19,743 nucleotides of DNA from an uncultured Christensenellaceae bacterium (GTDB lineage: Bacteria > Bacillota > Clostridia > Christensenellales > Borkfalkiaceae): the NCBI GenBank assembly GCA_910588645.1, contig CAJUOY010000022.1:1-19743 (forward strand), given 5' to 3'. Made by a program: the position numbers and the translations under genes. The notes under the pieces were generated by a model. The model had not been told where the DNA came from. It saw nothing but the letters and a program-made list of their open reading frames with translations, and did no database searches. The first letter of the stretch is position 1; each line of letters begins with the position of its first letter. This document shows positions 6,191-12,529 of the stretch, piece by piece.

Positions 6191-6580
6191 ATGGCAAAGA
6201 ATATGAAGTTGAAGAAGGAAAGAATCGAGGCCAACAAGGACACCCGTCCCTATGCAACGGCTAAATATCTGAGGATATCCCCCTATAAAATAAGAACCGT
6301 TTTGGCGCTTATCCGCGGTAAATCCGTGGAAGAAGCCGCGGGAATACTTACCTATTGCAACAAGGGCGGCAGCGAAGAGGTCAAAAAAGTCCTCTTGTCG
6401 GCGGCGGCCAATGCCGAGCACAATCAGGGTATGGACAGAGGCGATCTTATCGTGGCGGAAGCGTTTGCAAACGGCGGCCCTCACCTTAAAAGAATGCAGC
6501 CCGTATCCAAGGGACGCGGCCACGCGATTTTGAAGAGAACCAGCCACGTCACGGTAATACTGGACGCTAAGAAGGTATAA
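6191..6580 (+). CDS. rplV: 50S ribosomal protein L22
   Basis: At 129 residues this L22 is longer than the common 110-115. The additions are a basic N-terminal stretch of about 20 residues and a few residues around GILTYCNKGGSEEV. The core is typical, including RISPYKIRTVLALIRGK and the GRGHAILKRTSHVTV end that forms the tunnel-lining beta hairpin. The ATG at 6191 is preferred over an in-frame ATG four codons on, because AAGGAG sits 7-8 bases before it. SD and stop are fused with rpsS. Confidence 0.97.
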   Translation: MAKNMKLKKERIEANKDTRPYATAKYLRISPYKIRTVLALIRGKSVEEAAGILTYCNKGGSEEVKKVLLSAAANAEHNQGMDRGDLIVAEAFANGGPHLKRMQPVSKGRGHAILKRTSHVTVILDAKKV

Positions 6581-6590
6581 GGAGAGAGTT

Positions 6591-7262
6591 ATGGGACAGA
6601 AAGTTAATCCTCACGGTTTAAGAGTCGGCGTAATTTCAGCTTGGGACACTCAGTGGTATGCGGATAAGAAACATTTCGGCGCGTATATCAAAGAGGACAA
6701 TGAAATCCGTACCTTCTTGAAGAAGAAGTACTACGACGCGGCAATAAGTAAAATCACAATTATAAGAGCGGCAAACAAGATCGAAATAGGCATCTACACG
6801 GGACGTCCCGGCGTGCTTATCGGTAAAGCCGGCTCGGAAATAGAAGTTATCAAGAAAGATCTTTCCAAGCTCACTAAGGGCAAGGTAATCGTAATCAACG
6901 TCAAGAAGGTCGACAAAATCGATCAGGACGCTCAGCTTGTTGCAGAGGCGGTTGCATCCCAGCTTGAAAAGCGTGTTTCTTACAGAAGAGCTGTTAAGCA
7001 GCAGATCGCAAAGGTTGCGAAAGCGGGCGTAAAGGGTGTTAAAATCACCGTAAGCGGCCGTCTCGACGGACGTGAAATCGCAGGTACCGAAAGTTATCAC
7101 GACGGTTCCATTCCCCTTCAAACCATTCGCGCGGACATCGATTACGGCTTCGCGGAAGCTCACACGACGTTCGGCGTACTCGGCATTAAATGCTGGATTT
7201 ACAAGGGCGAAGTGCTTGATACCGCAAAGCGCCTTATAATATCGGAGGGAGGCGAAGACTGA
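6591..7262 (+). CDS. rpsC: 30S ribosomal protein S3
   Basis: A 223-residue S3, normal length. It starts MGQKVNPHGLRVG. The KH domain motif GRPGVLIGKAGSEIEVIKK lies near 72-90, and the C-terminal domain has GVKGVKITVSGRLDGREIAG. S3 lines the mRNA entry channel and contributes to helicase activity with S4 and S5. The TGA stop is one base before the rplP start, and the ribosome binding site of rplP (GGAGG-GAGG) lies inside the last codons. Confidence 0.99.
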   Translation: MGQKVNPHGLRVGVISAWDTQWYADKKHFGAYIKEDNEIRTFLKKKYYDAAISKITIIRAANKIEIGIYTGRPGVLIGKAGSEIEVIKKDLSKLTKGKVIVINVKKVDKIDQDAQLVAEAVASQLEKRVSYRRAVKQQIAKVAKAGVKGVKITVSGRLDGREIAGTESYHDGSIPLQTIRADIDYGFAEAHTTFGVLGIKCWIYKGEVLDTAKRLIISEGGED

Positions 7263-7263
7263 T

Positions 7264-7704
7264 ATGTTAATTCCCAAGAGAGTAAAGAGAAGAAAACAGC
7301 ACCGCGGCAAGATCCACGGTACTGCTCAGAAAGGCAATAAGATTGCTTACGGCGAATACGGACTCGTAGCCGAAGAGGGCGCAAGGATCACTTCCAATCA
7401 GATAGAGGCGGCGCGTATCGCGATGACAAGATTCATCAAGCGCGGCGGTAAAGTCTGGATAGATATTTTCCCTCACAAGCCCATAACCAAGCACCCCGCA
7501 GAATCCCGTATGGGTTCCGGTAAAGGCTCGGTAGAATACTGGGTAGCGATCGTAAAACCCGGCAGAGTTATGTTTGAAATGGCAGGCGTTAACGAGGATA
7601 TAGCGCGCGAGGCAATGCGTCTTGCGAGCCACAAGCTCCCCGTTAAGTGCAAGTTCATTAAGAAAGAAGTAGTCGAAGAAGGCGGTGAAGCTAATGAAGG
7701 CTAA
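7264..7704 (+). CDS. rplP: 50S ribosomal protein L16
   Basis: A 146-residue L16. It begins MLIPKRVKRRKQHRGKIHG and contains GGKVWIDIFPHKPITKHPAE and the R-MGSGKG loop that contacts A-site tRNA. The C terminus is rich in glutamate and glycine. It overlaps rpmC by 11 bases when the better rpmC start is used. L16 is a late assembly protein near the peptidyl-transferase centre. Confidence 0.98.
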   Translation: MLIPKRVKRRKQHRGKIHGTAQKGNKIAYGEYGLVAEEGARITSNQIEAARIAMTRFIKRGGKVWIDIFPHKPITKHPAESRMGSGKGSVEYWVAIVKPGRVMFEMAGVNEDIAREAMRLASHKLPVKCKFIKKEVVEEGGEANEG

Positions 7705-7888
7705 GGAAATAATAAATTTGAGTGATGAAGAGCTTGTGAAAAAACTTCAGGAGCTTAAAACCGAACTGTTTAATCTGCGCTTTCGCCATGCCAGCGGTCA
7801 GCTTGAAAACCCCCTTGCAATCAACCTTGTTAAAAAGGACATCGCAAGAGTGAATACCGTAATCCGCGCAAGGCAGTTAAAGGCGTAA
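7694..7888 (+). CDS. rpmC: 50S ribosomal protein L29
   Basis: A 64-residue, two-helix L29 starting MKAKEI, with the ELFNLRFRHASGQLENP core. An in-frame GTG at 7685 would add three residues. The ATG at 7694 is preferred because family members start with M-K-A and because GGCGGTG lies at a workable distance, whereas GTG has almost no spacing to its AGAAGG. The start lies inside the end of rplP, so translation is probably coupled. L29 borders the exit tunnel beside L23. Confidence 0.96.
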   Translation: MKAKEIINLSDEELVKKLQELKTELFNLRFRHASGQLENPLAINLVKKDIARVNTVIRARQLKA

Positions 7889-7901
7889 AGGAGAGTAGAA
7901 G

Positions 7902-8159
7902 ATGGAAAGAACGACGCTCAGAAAGGAAAGAGTAGGGCTTGTAGTTTCCGATAAAATGGATAAAACGGTGGTTGTTGCCGTCGTTGAAAAGAGCAAGCAT
8001 CCCCTTTATAAGAAGACCATTACCAAGACCACCCGTTTCAAGGCGCACGACGAAAACAACGAGTGCGGCGAGGGCGACAAGGTAAGAATAGTCGAGACTC
8101 GCAAGCTGTCCAAGGATAAGAATTGGAGAGTTGCGGAAATCATCGAAAAAGCGAAATAA
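7902..8159 (+). CDS. rpsQ: 30S ribosomal protein S17
   Basis: An 85-residue S17 of OB-fold type. It contains KERVGLVVSDKMDKTVVVAV near the N terminus and GDKVRIVETRKLSKDKNWRV toward the end. S17 is a primary 16S rRNA binder in the 30S body. The start follows AAAGGAGAG after rpmC. A 129-base gap with a strong hairpin separates it from rplN; in many bacteria the boundary between the S10 and spc units lies here. Confidence 0.98.
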   Translation: MERTTLRKERVGLVVSDKMDKTVVVAVVEKSKHPLYKKTITKTTRFKAHDENNECGEGDKVRIVETRKLSKDKNWRVAEIIEKAK

Positions 8160-8183
8160 TTCGTTATTGAAAATAACCCGCAA

Positions 8184-8247
8184 GATTGCGTTCTGTATTC
8201 AATGGAGAGCGGGGCTCTCTCCCCGCTTATGTGGATACGGCGCAATC
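8184..8247 (+). promoter_or_regulatory. Structured RNA element between rpsQ and rplN
   Basis: A long nested fold. GATTGCG (8184-8190) pairs with CGCAATC (8241-8247). After a small internal loop, GTATTC (8195-8200) pairs with GGATAC (8233-8238). The tip can fold two exclusive ways. In one, GCGGGG (8209-8214) pairs with CCCCGC (8221-8226) around CTCTCT. In the other, GAGAGC (8205-8210) pairs with GCTCTC (8214-8219) around GGG. No U-tract follows, so it is not an intrinsic terminator. It precedes the ribosome binding site of rplN by about 25 bases. It may be a protein-binding, processing or stability element at the S10/spc boundary. Confidence 0.55.
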
Positions 8248-8288
8248 CTCTGCACAAGTTGTAAGTAACATAATAGGAGAGACATTAT

Positions 8289-8657
8289 ATGATACAACCT
8301 CAGACAAGGCTCAAAGCTGCGGACAACAGCGGCGCGAAAGAGCTTATGTGCATCAAGGTGCTCGGCGGTTCGTTCAGAAAGTTCGCCAACATAGGCGACG
8401 TAATCGTATGTTCCGTTAAGACGGCGGCTCCCGGCGGCGCTGTAAAGAAAGGCGAAGTCGTAAAAGCCGTAATCGTACGCACGAAAAAGGGAATCAGACG
8501 CGAAGACGGAACGTATATCCGTTTCGACGACAACGCGGCAGTAATCATCAACACTAATAAGGAACCGCGCGGCACGCGTATCTTCGGACCGATTGCAAGG
8601 GAACTTCGTGAAAAGAACTATATGAAGATCATTTCCCTCGCGCCCGAAGTGCTTTAA
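8289..8657 (+). CDS. rplN: 50S ribosomal protein L14
   Basis: A 122-residue L14, the standard length. It begins MIQPQTRLKAADNSGAKELM and carries the VKKGEVVKAVIVRTKKGIRR core. L14 sits at the subunit interface and is the docking site of the silencing factor RsfS. The start follows TAGGAGAG. No clear sigma-A promoter was seen in the preceding gap, so it is probably read through from the S10 promoter. Confidence 0.99.
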   Translation: MIQPQTRLKAADNSGAKELMCIKVLGGSFRKFANIGDVIVCSVKTAAPGGAVKKGEVVKAVIVRTKKGIRREDGTYIRFDDNAAVIINTNKEPRGTRIFGPIARELREKNYMKIISLAPEVL

Positions 8658-8672
8658 TTAAGGAGAAAGGCT

Positions 8673-9104
8673 ATGAACGTAAAATTAAATGACAATGTAT
8701 TAGTTATCTCCGGCAAGTATGCGGGCAAGAAGGGTAAAGTAATCGCTACTTCCCCCAAGCACGGAACGGTAACTGTTGAAGGTATAAACATTCACAAAAA
8801 GTCGCAGAAGGCGAGAAAGGCGAACGAGGTTTCCAAGATAGAGGAAATCGCGTCCCCCATCGACGTTTCCAACGTTATGGTTATCTGCGCGGCTTGCGAT
8901 AAGGCAATAAGAATAAAGCATTCCCTTATCGACGGCAAGAATACGAGAGTCTGCCCCAAGTGCGGCGCGGTTTTGGCCGGCGCGGCTGTGGGCAAAGCGG
9001 CTAAAAAGGCGGCTAAGAAGGACGAAGCTCCCGCAAAGCGCGTAAGAAAGCGTGCAAAGAAGGACGAGCCCGCTCAGACCGCTACGGACGATAAGGCTGA
9101 ATAA
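8673..9104 (+). CDS. rplX: 50S ribosomal protein L24 with zinc ribbon and basic tail
   Basis: L24 has a KOW domain at its start (VLVISGKYAGKKGKVI near 9-24) and initiates large-subunit assembly. At 143 residues this copy is about 40 longer than the typical 100-105. Two CxxC pairs (C72/C75 and C94/C97) suggest a zinc ribbon, as seen in some other L24 proteins. Residues 101-143 form a tail rich in Lys, Ala and Glu, probably disordered, ending in an acidic stretch. Codon use in the tail matches its neighbours, so nothing points to a frameshift. It is followed by TAAGGAG before rplE. Confidence 0.96.
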   Translation: MNVKLNDNVLVISGKYAGKKGKVIATSPKHGTVTVEGINIHKKSQKARKANEVSKIEEIASPIDVSNVMVICAACDKAIRIKHSLIDGKNTRVCPKCGAVLAGAAVGKAAKKAAKKDEAPAKRVRKRAKKDEPAQTATDDKAE

Positions 9105-9115
9105 GGAGAGAGGCA

Positions 9116-9691
9116 ATGGCTACTAAGAAAGTAAAATCCGAAAAAGTTTACGTTTCCAGAATACAGGAAAGCTATGACAAGGAAGTTGTCCCCGCCCTCA
9201 CCGAAAAGTTCGGCTATAAAAATCCTATGCAGGTACCCAAACTGGTCAAGATAGTACTCAGCTCGGGCCTCGGCGACATCAAGGACAACGCAAAGTCTAT
9301 TCAGATCGCACAGAACGAAATGAAGACGATCACGGGACAGCAGCCCATAGTCTGCAAGGCTAAAAAATCCGTCGCAAACTTCAAAGTCCGCGAGGGTATG
9401 CCCATAGGACTTAAAGTTACTCTCCGCGGCAAGATGATGTACGATTTCTACGATAAATTCGTATCCATCGCTCTTCCCCGCGTGCGCGACTTCCGCGGCG
9501 TTCCCCGCGACAGCTTCGACGGTAAGGGCAACTACTGTATGGGTATTAAGGAACAGCTCATATTCCCCGAAATACAATATGACCAGGTTGAAAAGATCCG
9601 CGGTATGGACATCTGCTTCGTTACCACGGCTAAGACCGACGAAGAAGCGAGAGAGCTTTTAAGGGCGCTCGGAATGCCCTTCAAGAAGTAA
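9116..9691 (+). CDS. rplE: 50S ribosomal protein L5
   Basis: A 191-residue L5, about 11 longer than the usual 179-180. The extra residues form a lysine-rich N terminus before the family start at Y-V-S-R-IQESYDKEV. The core has NPMQVPKLVKIVLSSGLGD and the 5S-rRNA region KKSVANFKVREGMPIGLKVTL near 82-102. The end, LLRALGMPFKK, is typical. L5 binds 5S rRNA with L18 and contacts P-site tRNA. The ATG follows TAAGGAGAG. Confidence 0.98.
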   Translation: MATKKVKSEKVYVSRIQESYDKEVVPALTEKFGYKNPMQVPKLVKIVLSSGLGDIKDNAKSIQIAQNEMKTITGQQPIVCKAKKSVANFKVREGMPIGLKVTLRGKMMYDFYDKFVSIALPRVRDFRGVPRDSFDGKGNYCMGIKEQLIFPEIQYDQVEKIRGMDICFVTTAKTDEEARELLRALGMPFKK

Positions 9692-9701
9692 GGAGAGTTT
9701 T

Positions 9702-9887
9702 ATGGCAAAGAAAGCAATGATAAACAAACAGCAGAAACCTGCTAAATACTCTACAAGAGCTTATACGAGATGCTCCATCTGCGGCAGACCTCACGCGGTT
9801 CTCCGTAAGTACGGAGTTTGCCGTATTTGTTTCAGAAACCTCGCTTATAAGGGACAAATTCCCGGCGTAAAGAAATCGAGCTGGTAA
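9702..9887 (+). CDS. rpsN: 30S ribosomal protein S14, zinc type (type Z)
   Basis: A 61-residue short S14. Four cysteines in two CxxC pairs (C24/C27 and C40/C43) bind zinc. The end, YKGQIPGVKKSSW, is the family signature. Gram-positive bacteria often keep this C+ form in the spc operon and a zinc-free copy under Zur control elsewhere. None is in this window. SD and stop are fused on both sides (TAAGGAG). Confidence 0.98.
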   Translation: MAKKAMINKQQKPAKYSTRAYTRCSICGRPHAVLRKYGVCRICFRNLAYKGQIPGVKKSSW

Positions 9888-9899
9888 GGAGATAAAGAA

Positions 9900-10292
9900 A
9901 TGACAGATCCCATTGCAGATATGCTCACCCGCGTAAGAAACGCATTGAGAGCAAATAAGGAAACGGTTGAAGTTCCCGCATCTAATATGAAAAAGGCTAT
10001 TGCCGACATTCTCCTCAGCGAAGGTTACATTTCCGCAGTTGAGCTTAAAGAAGACGGCTACAACGGCATTCTTGTTCTTACGCTTAAATACGTAGGCAAG
10101 AAAAAGCCCGTTATCAACAGCCTTAAAAGAGTATCCCGTCCCGGACTCAGAGTTTACTCGGACGTGGAGACAATGCCCAAAGTTATGGACGGTCTCGGCA
10201 TCGCCATTCTTTCCACCAACAAGGGTATATTGACGGATAGGCAGGCAAAGGCGCAGAACGTAGGCGGCGAAGTGCTCTGCTATATCTGGTAA
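9900..10292 (+). CDS. rpsH: 30S ribosomal protein S8
   Basis: A 130-residue S8 starting MTDPIADMLTRVRNALRANK. The C-terminal segment, GILTDRQAKAQNVGGEVLCYIW, binds 16S rRNA helix 21. In E. coli S8 is the repressor of the spc operon and binds mRNA near rplE; no equivalent site was identified here. The start follows TAAGGAGAT. Confidence 0.99.
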   Translation: MTDPIADMLTRVRNALRANKETVEVPASNMKKAIADILLSEGYISAVELKEDGYNGILVLTLKYVGKKKPVINSLKRVSRPGLRVYSDVETMPKVMDGLGIAILSTNKGILTDRQAKAQNVGGEVLCYIW

Positions 10293-10306
10293 GGAGGTAA
10301 TTCTGT

Positions 10307-10855
10307 ATGTCGAGAATAGGTAAATTACCCGTAGCCCTGCCCGCAGGCGTAACCGTTACATTTGAAAACGGCGTTATGACCGTCAAGGGCGGCAAGGGCA
10401 CGCTCACCCAGCAGGTTGTGGGCGACATCAACATAAAGGTAGAGGGCAACGAGGCAATAGTTGAAAAGACCTCCGACGCCGCAGGCACCGACGCTAAGCA
10501 CGGACTTTACCGCGCGCTGTTACACAATATGGTTGTAGGCGTGTCGCAGGGCTATACGAAGGCTCTCAAAGTCAACGGCGTAGGTTGGAAGGTTGCAAAG
10601 CAGGGCAATAAGCTTGTGCTCAACGTAGGTTTTTCACATCCCGTTGAGGTAGTAGAGCCCGCAGGCGTTAAGCTTGAATGCCCCGGCCCCAATGAAATTA
10701 TCGTATCCGGTATCGACAAGACGCTTGTCGGACAGACGGCGGCGGATATCCGCACGATAAGAGTTCCCGAACCCTACCACGGTTACGGCATCGCTTATAA
10801 GGATGAAGTGATCGAGCGCAAAGAAGGTAAGACGGGAGGTAAGGGCAAGAAGTAA
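10307..10855 (+). CDS. rplF: 50S ribosomal protein L6
   Basis: A 182-residue L6 with two related domains. It starts MSRIGKLPVALPAGVTV and ends with EPYHGYGIAYKDEVIERKEGK, the conserved 23S rRNA-binding tail, plus a short Gly/Lys extension. L6 lies near the GTPase-factor site. A 66-base gap with two hairpins separates it from rplR. Confidence 0.99.
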   Translation: MSRIGKLPVALPAGVTVTFENGVMTVKGGKGTLTQQVVGDINIKVEGNEAIVEKTSDAAGTDAKHGLYRALLHNMVVGVSQGYTKALKVNGVGWKVAKQGNKLVLNVGFSHPVEVVEPAGVKLECPGPNEIIVSGIDKTLVGQTAADIRTIRVPEPYHGYGIAYKDEVIERKEGKTGGKGKK

Positions 10856-10856
10856 T

Positions 10857-10909
10857 CCCTCGCGTAAATCATCGCGAACGGGAGAAGGCCGCTTTGGCGG
10901 CGCTTGCTC
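10857..10909 (+). promoter_or_regulatory. Tandem hairpins between rplF and rplR
   Basis: Two bases after the rplF stop, CCCTCGCG (10857-10864) pairs with CGCGA and GGG (10873-10877 and 10880-10882), with a 2-base bulge. Next, GAGAAGGCCGC (10882-10892) pairs with GCGGC, CTT and CTC (10897-10909) around a TTTG loop, with two bulged G residues. The hairpins share one base (10882). No U-tract follows, and GGAG of rplR begins four bases after the second. They may slow RNA decay or tune rplR translation. Confidence 0.5.
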
Positions 10910-10921
10910 GAAGGAGATATT

Positions 10922-11290
10922 ATGATTAAGAAAATCGATAAAAACGAGGAACGTCTGAGAAGACACGCAAGAGTGCGTAAAAAGATTAAGGGCACGACTG
11001 AAACGCCCCGTCTCAGCGTATACCGCAGTTTAAATCACATCTATGCTCAGATCATAGACGACGTCAAGGGAGTTACCCTTTGCTCTGCTTCCACTATGGA
11101 AAAGGAAGTTAAGGCTAAGACGGCCGCTATGAACAAGACCGACGCTGCCAAGGAAGTAGGCAAAGCCGTTGCCGAAAAGGCAAAGGCGCTTAAAATCGAG
11201 AACGTAGTTTTCGACAGAGGCGGTTACATTTACACCGGACGTGTACAGGCAGTTGCAGACGGCGCAAGAGAAGCCGGACTTAATTTCTAA
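10922..11290 (+). CDS. rplR: 50S ribosomal protein L18
   Basis: A 122-residue L18 starting MIKKIDKNEERLRRHARVRK and ending DRGGYIYTGRVQAVADGAREAGLNF. L18 binds 5S rRNA with L5. An upstream in-frame TTG at 10904 was rejected: it lies inside the second rplF-rplR hairpin, and AAGGAG is placed correctly for the ATG at 10922. SD and stop are fused with rpsE downstream. Confidence 0.98.
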   Translation: MIKKIDKNEERLRRHARVRKKIKGTTETPRLSVYRSLNHIYAQIIDDVKGVTLCSASTMEKEVKAKTAAMNKTDAAKEVGKAVAEKAKALKIENVVFDRGGYIYTGRVQAVADGAREAGLNF

Positions 11291-11300
11291 GGAGCGTGAA

Positions 11301-11831
11301 ATGGAAGAAAAGAAAGAAAGACCTGCAAGAAGAGATAACAGAAGAAGGCAGGAAGACGACGGCTTAATCAAAAAGCTCATTCAGGTAAACAGAGTATCCA
11401 AGACCGTTAAAGGTGGACGCAATATGCGTTTTGCGGCTCTCGTAGTCGTAGGCGACGGCAAGGGCTCGGTAGGATACGGAATGGCTAAATCCAAAGAAGT
11501 TCCCGAGGCTATCGAAAAGGCTAACGCTCAGGCCAAGAAGAATATGAGAAAGGTTGCTCTTCAGGGCACTTCCATTCCTCACGGCGTTTTGGGCGTATTC
11601 GGCAGAGGCGCGGTTCTTATGATGCCCGCCTCAGAAGGTACCGGCGTTATAGCCGGCGGCCCCGTACGTGCGGTTATGGAAGCCGCGGGCGTTAAGGACG
11701 TAAGAACCAAGTCGCACGGCACTTCCAACCCCATCAACTGCGTAAAAGCGGCGGTATGCGGACTTTATGATCTCAAGTCCCCCGAAGAAATCGCGGCAGC
11801 GCGCGGTAAAGACGTGAACGAGCTGAGATAA
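11301..11831 (+). CDS. rpsE: 30S ribosomal protein S5
   Basis: A 176-residue S5. An in-frame reading extends upstream into rplR, but the ATG at 11301 behind TAAGGAGCG is the right start. The first 25 residues are charged (Glu, Lys, Arg) and longer than in some homologs. The S5 signature region, with GGRNMRFAALVVVGDGKG and GYGMAKSKEVPEAIEKA, lies near 38-72. S5 contributes to decoding accuracy and the mRNA entry helicase. The TAAGGGAGG at its end serves rpmD. Confidence 0.97.
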   Translation: MEEKKERPARRDNRRRQEDDGLIKKLIQVNRVSKTVKGGRNMRFAALVVVGDGKGSVGYGMAKSKEVPEAIEKANAQAKKNMRKVALQGTSIPHGVLGVFGRGAVLMMPASEGTGVIAGGPVRAVMEAAGVKDVRTKSHGTSNPINCVKAAVCGLYDLKSPEEIAAARGKDVNELR

Positions 11832-11843
11832 GGGAGGCAGAAA

Positions 11844-12017
11844 ATGGTAAAAGTTACATTGATTAAGAGCACCAACGGCGAAATCAAGTCTGTAAAGGCT
11901 ACCGTTGCCGCATTGGGACTTTCCAAAATCCGTCAGTCGAAAACCTTTGAAGAAACCCCCGCAAACCTGGGACAAATCAAGAAGGTTTCCCATCTTGTAA
12001 AGGTGGAAAAGGTTTAA
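11844..12017 (+). CDS. rpmD: 50S ribosomal protein L30
   Basis: A 57-residue L30 that is easily missed because it is short. It starts MVKVTLIKSTNGEIKSVKAT and ends with IKKVSHLVKVEKV. The GLSKIRQSKTFEETPANLGQ middle is typical for the family. The ATG follows GGGAGG. The position between rpsE and rplO is the universal one. Confidence 0.97.
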   Translation: MVKVTLIKSTNGEIKSVKATVAALGLSKIRQSKTFEETPANLGQIKKVSHLVKVEKV

Positions 12018-12027
12018 GGAGCTAACA

Positions 12028-12477
12028 ATGAAAATTAATGAATTATCGCCCGCAGAGGGCGCAAGAACCCCCAGAAAGAGACTGGGCAGAGGTATAGGCT
12101 CGGGATTGGGCAAGACCTCCGGTAAAGGTCATAAAGGTCAGTGGGCTCGTTCGGGCGGCGGCGTTCGTCCCGGTTTCGAGGGCGGACAGATGCCTTTGGC
12201 AAGGAGAATCCCCAAGCGCGGCTTCCACAATAAGTGGGCTACCAGCTACACGATAATCAACCTCAGCCAGCTTGCAAACGTTCCCGCAGGTACGGAAGTT
12301 GACTTCGGATACGTAAGACTCAACGGTCTTGCAAAGGAAGTTAAGAACTCCGCCGGACTCAAAGTTCTCGGAACGGGCGAGTTGAACGTTGCCCTCACCG
12401 TTAAGGCGGCAAAGTTCTCGGCAAGCGCAAAAGAGGCTATCGAAAAGGCCGGCGGTAAGGTTGAAATCTGCCAGTAA
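12028..12477 (+). CDS. rplO: 50S ribosomal protein L15
   Basis: A 149-residue L15. The glycine- and arginine-rich N-terminal half has KRLGRGIGSGLGKTSGKGHK and GGVRPGFEGGQMPLARRIPK, which weave through 23S rRNA. The C-terminal half is the globular KOW-like domain ending KAGGKVEICQ. L15 is a late assembly protein. The start follows TAAGGAG. Confidence 0.98.
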   Translation: MKINELSPAEGARTPRKRLGRGIGSGLGKTSGKGHKGQWARSGGGVRPGFEGGQMPLARRIPKRGFHNKWATSYTIINLSQLANVPAGTEVDFGYVRLNGLAKEVKNSAGLKVLGTGELNVALTVKAAKFSASAKEAIEKAGGKVEICQ

Positions 12478-12507
12478 AATCAAGACAATACCGTAGAGCC
12501 TTAAAGG

Positions 12508-12519
12508 CTTTCCGGAAAG
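12508..12519 (+). promoter_or_regulatory. 12-base palindrome at the secY ribosome binding site
   Basis: CTTTCCGGAAAG is a perfect palindrome between rplO and secY, and its 3' end abuts the weak binding site (AAGTAGG). Just upstream, AGCC and GGCT can form a competing 4-bp hairpin. Pairing could mask the secY start region. The gap has no GGAGG, unlike almost every other junction in the cluster. Confidence 0.35.
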
Positions 12520-12529
12520 TAGGTTCATA

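Noticed and set aside
8189..8226. Intrinsic terminator between rpsQ and rplN
   Set aside because: The strong stem is followed by TTATGTGG, with no U-tract.
11241..11300. Extended N terminus of S5 starting in rplR
   Set aside because: The extension has no ribosome binding site, overlaps rplR and lacks family similarity; the ATG at 11301 follows GGAG.
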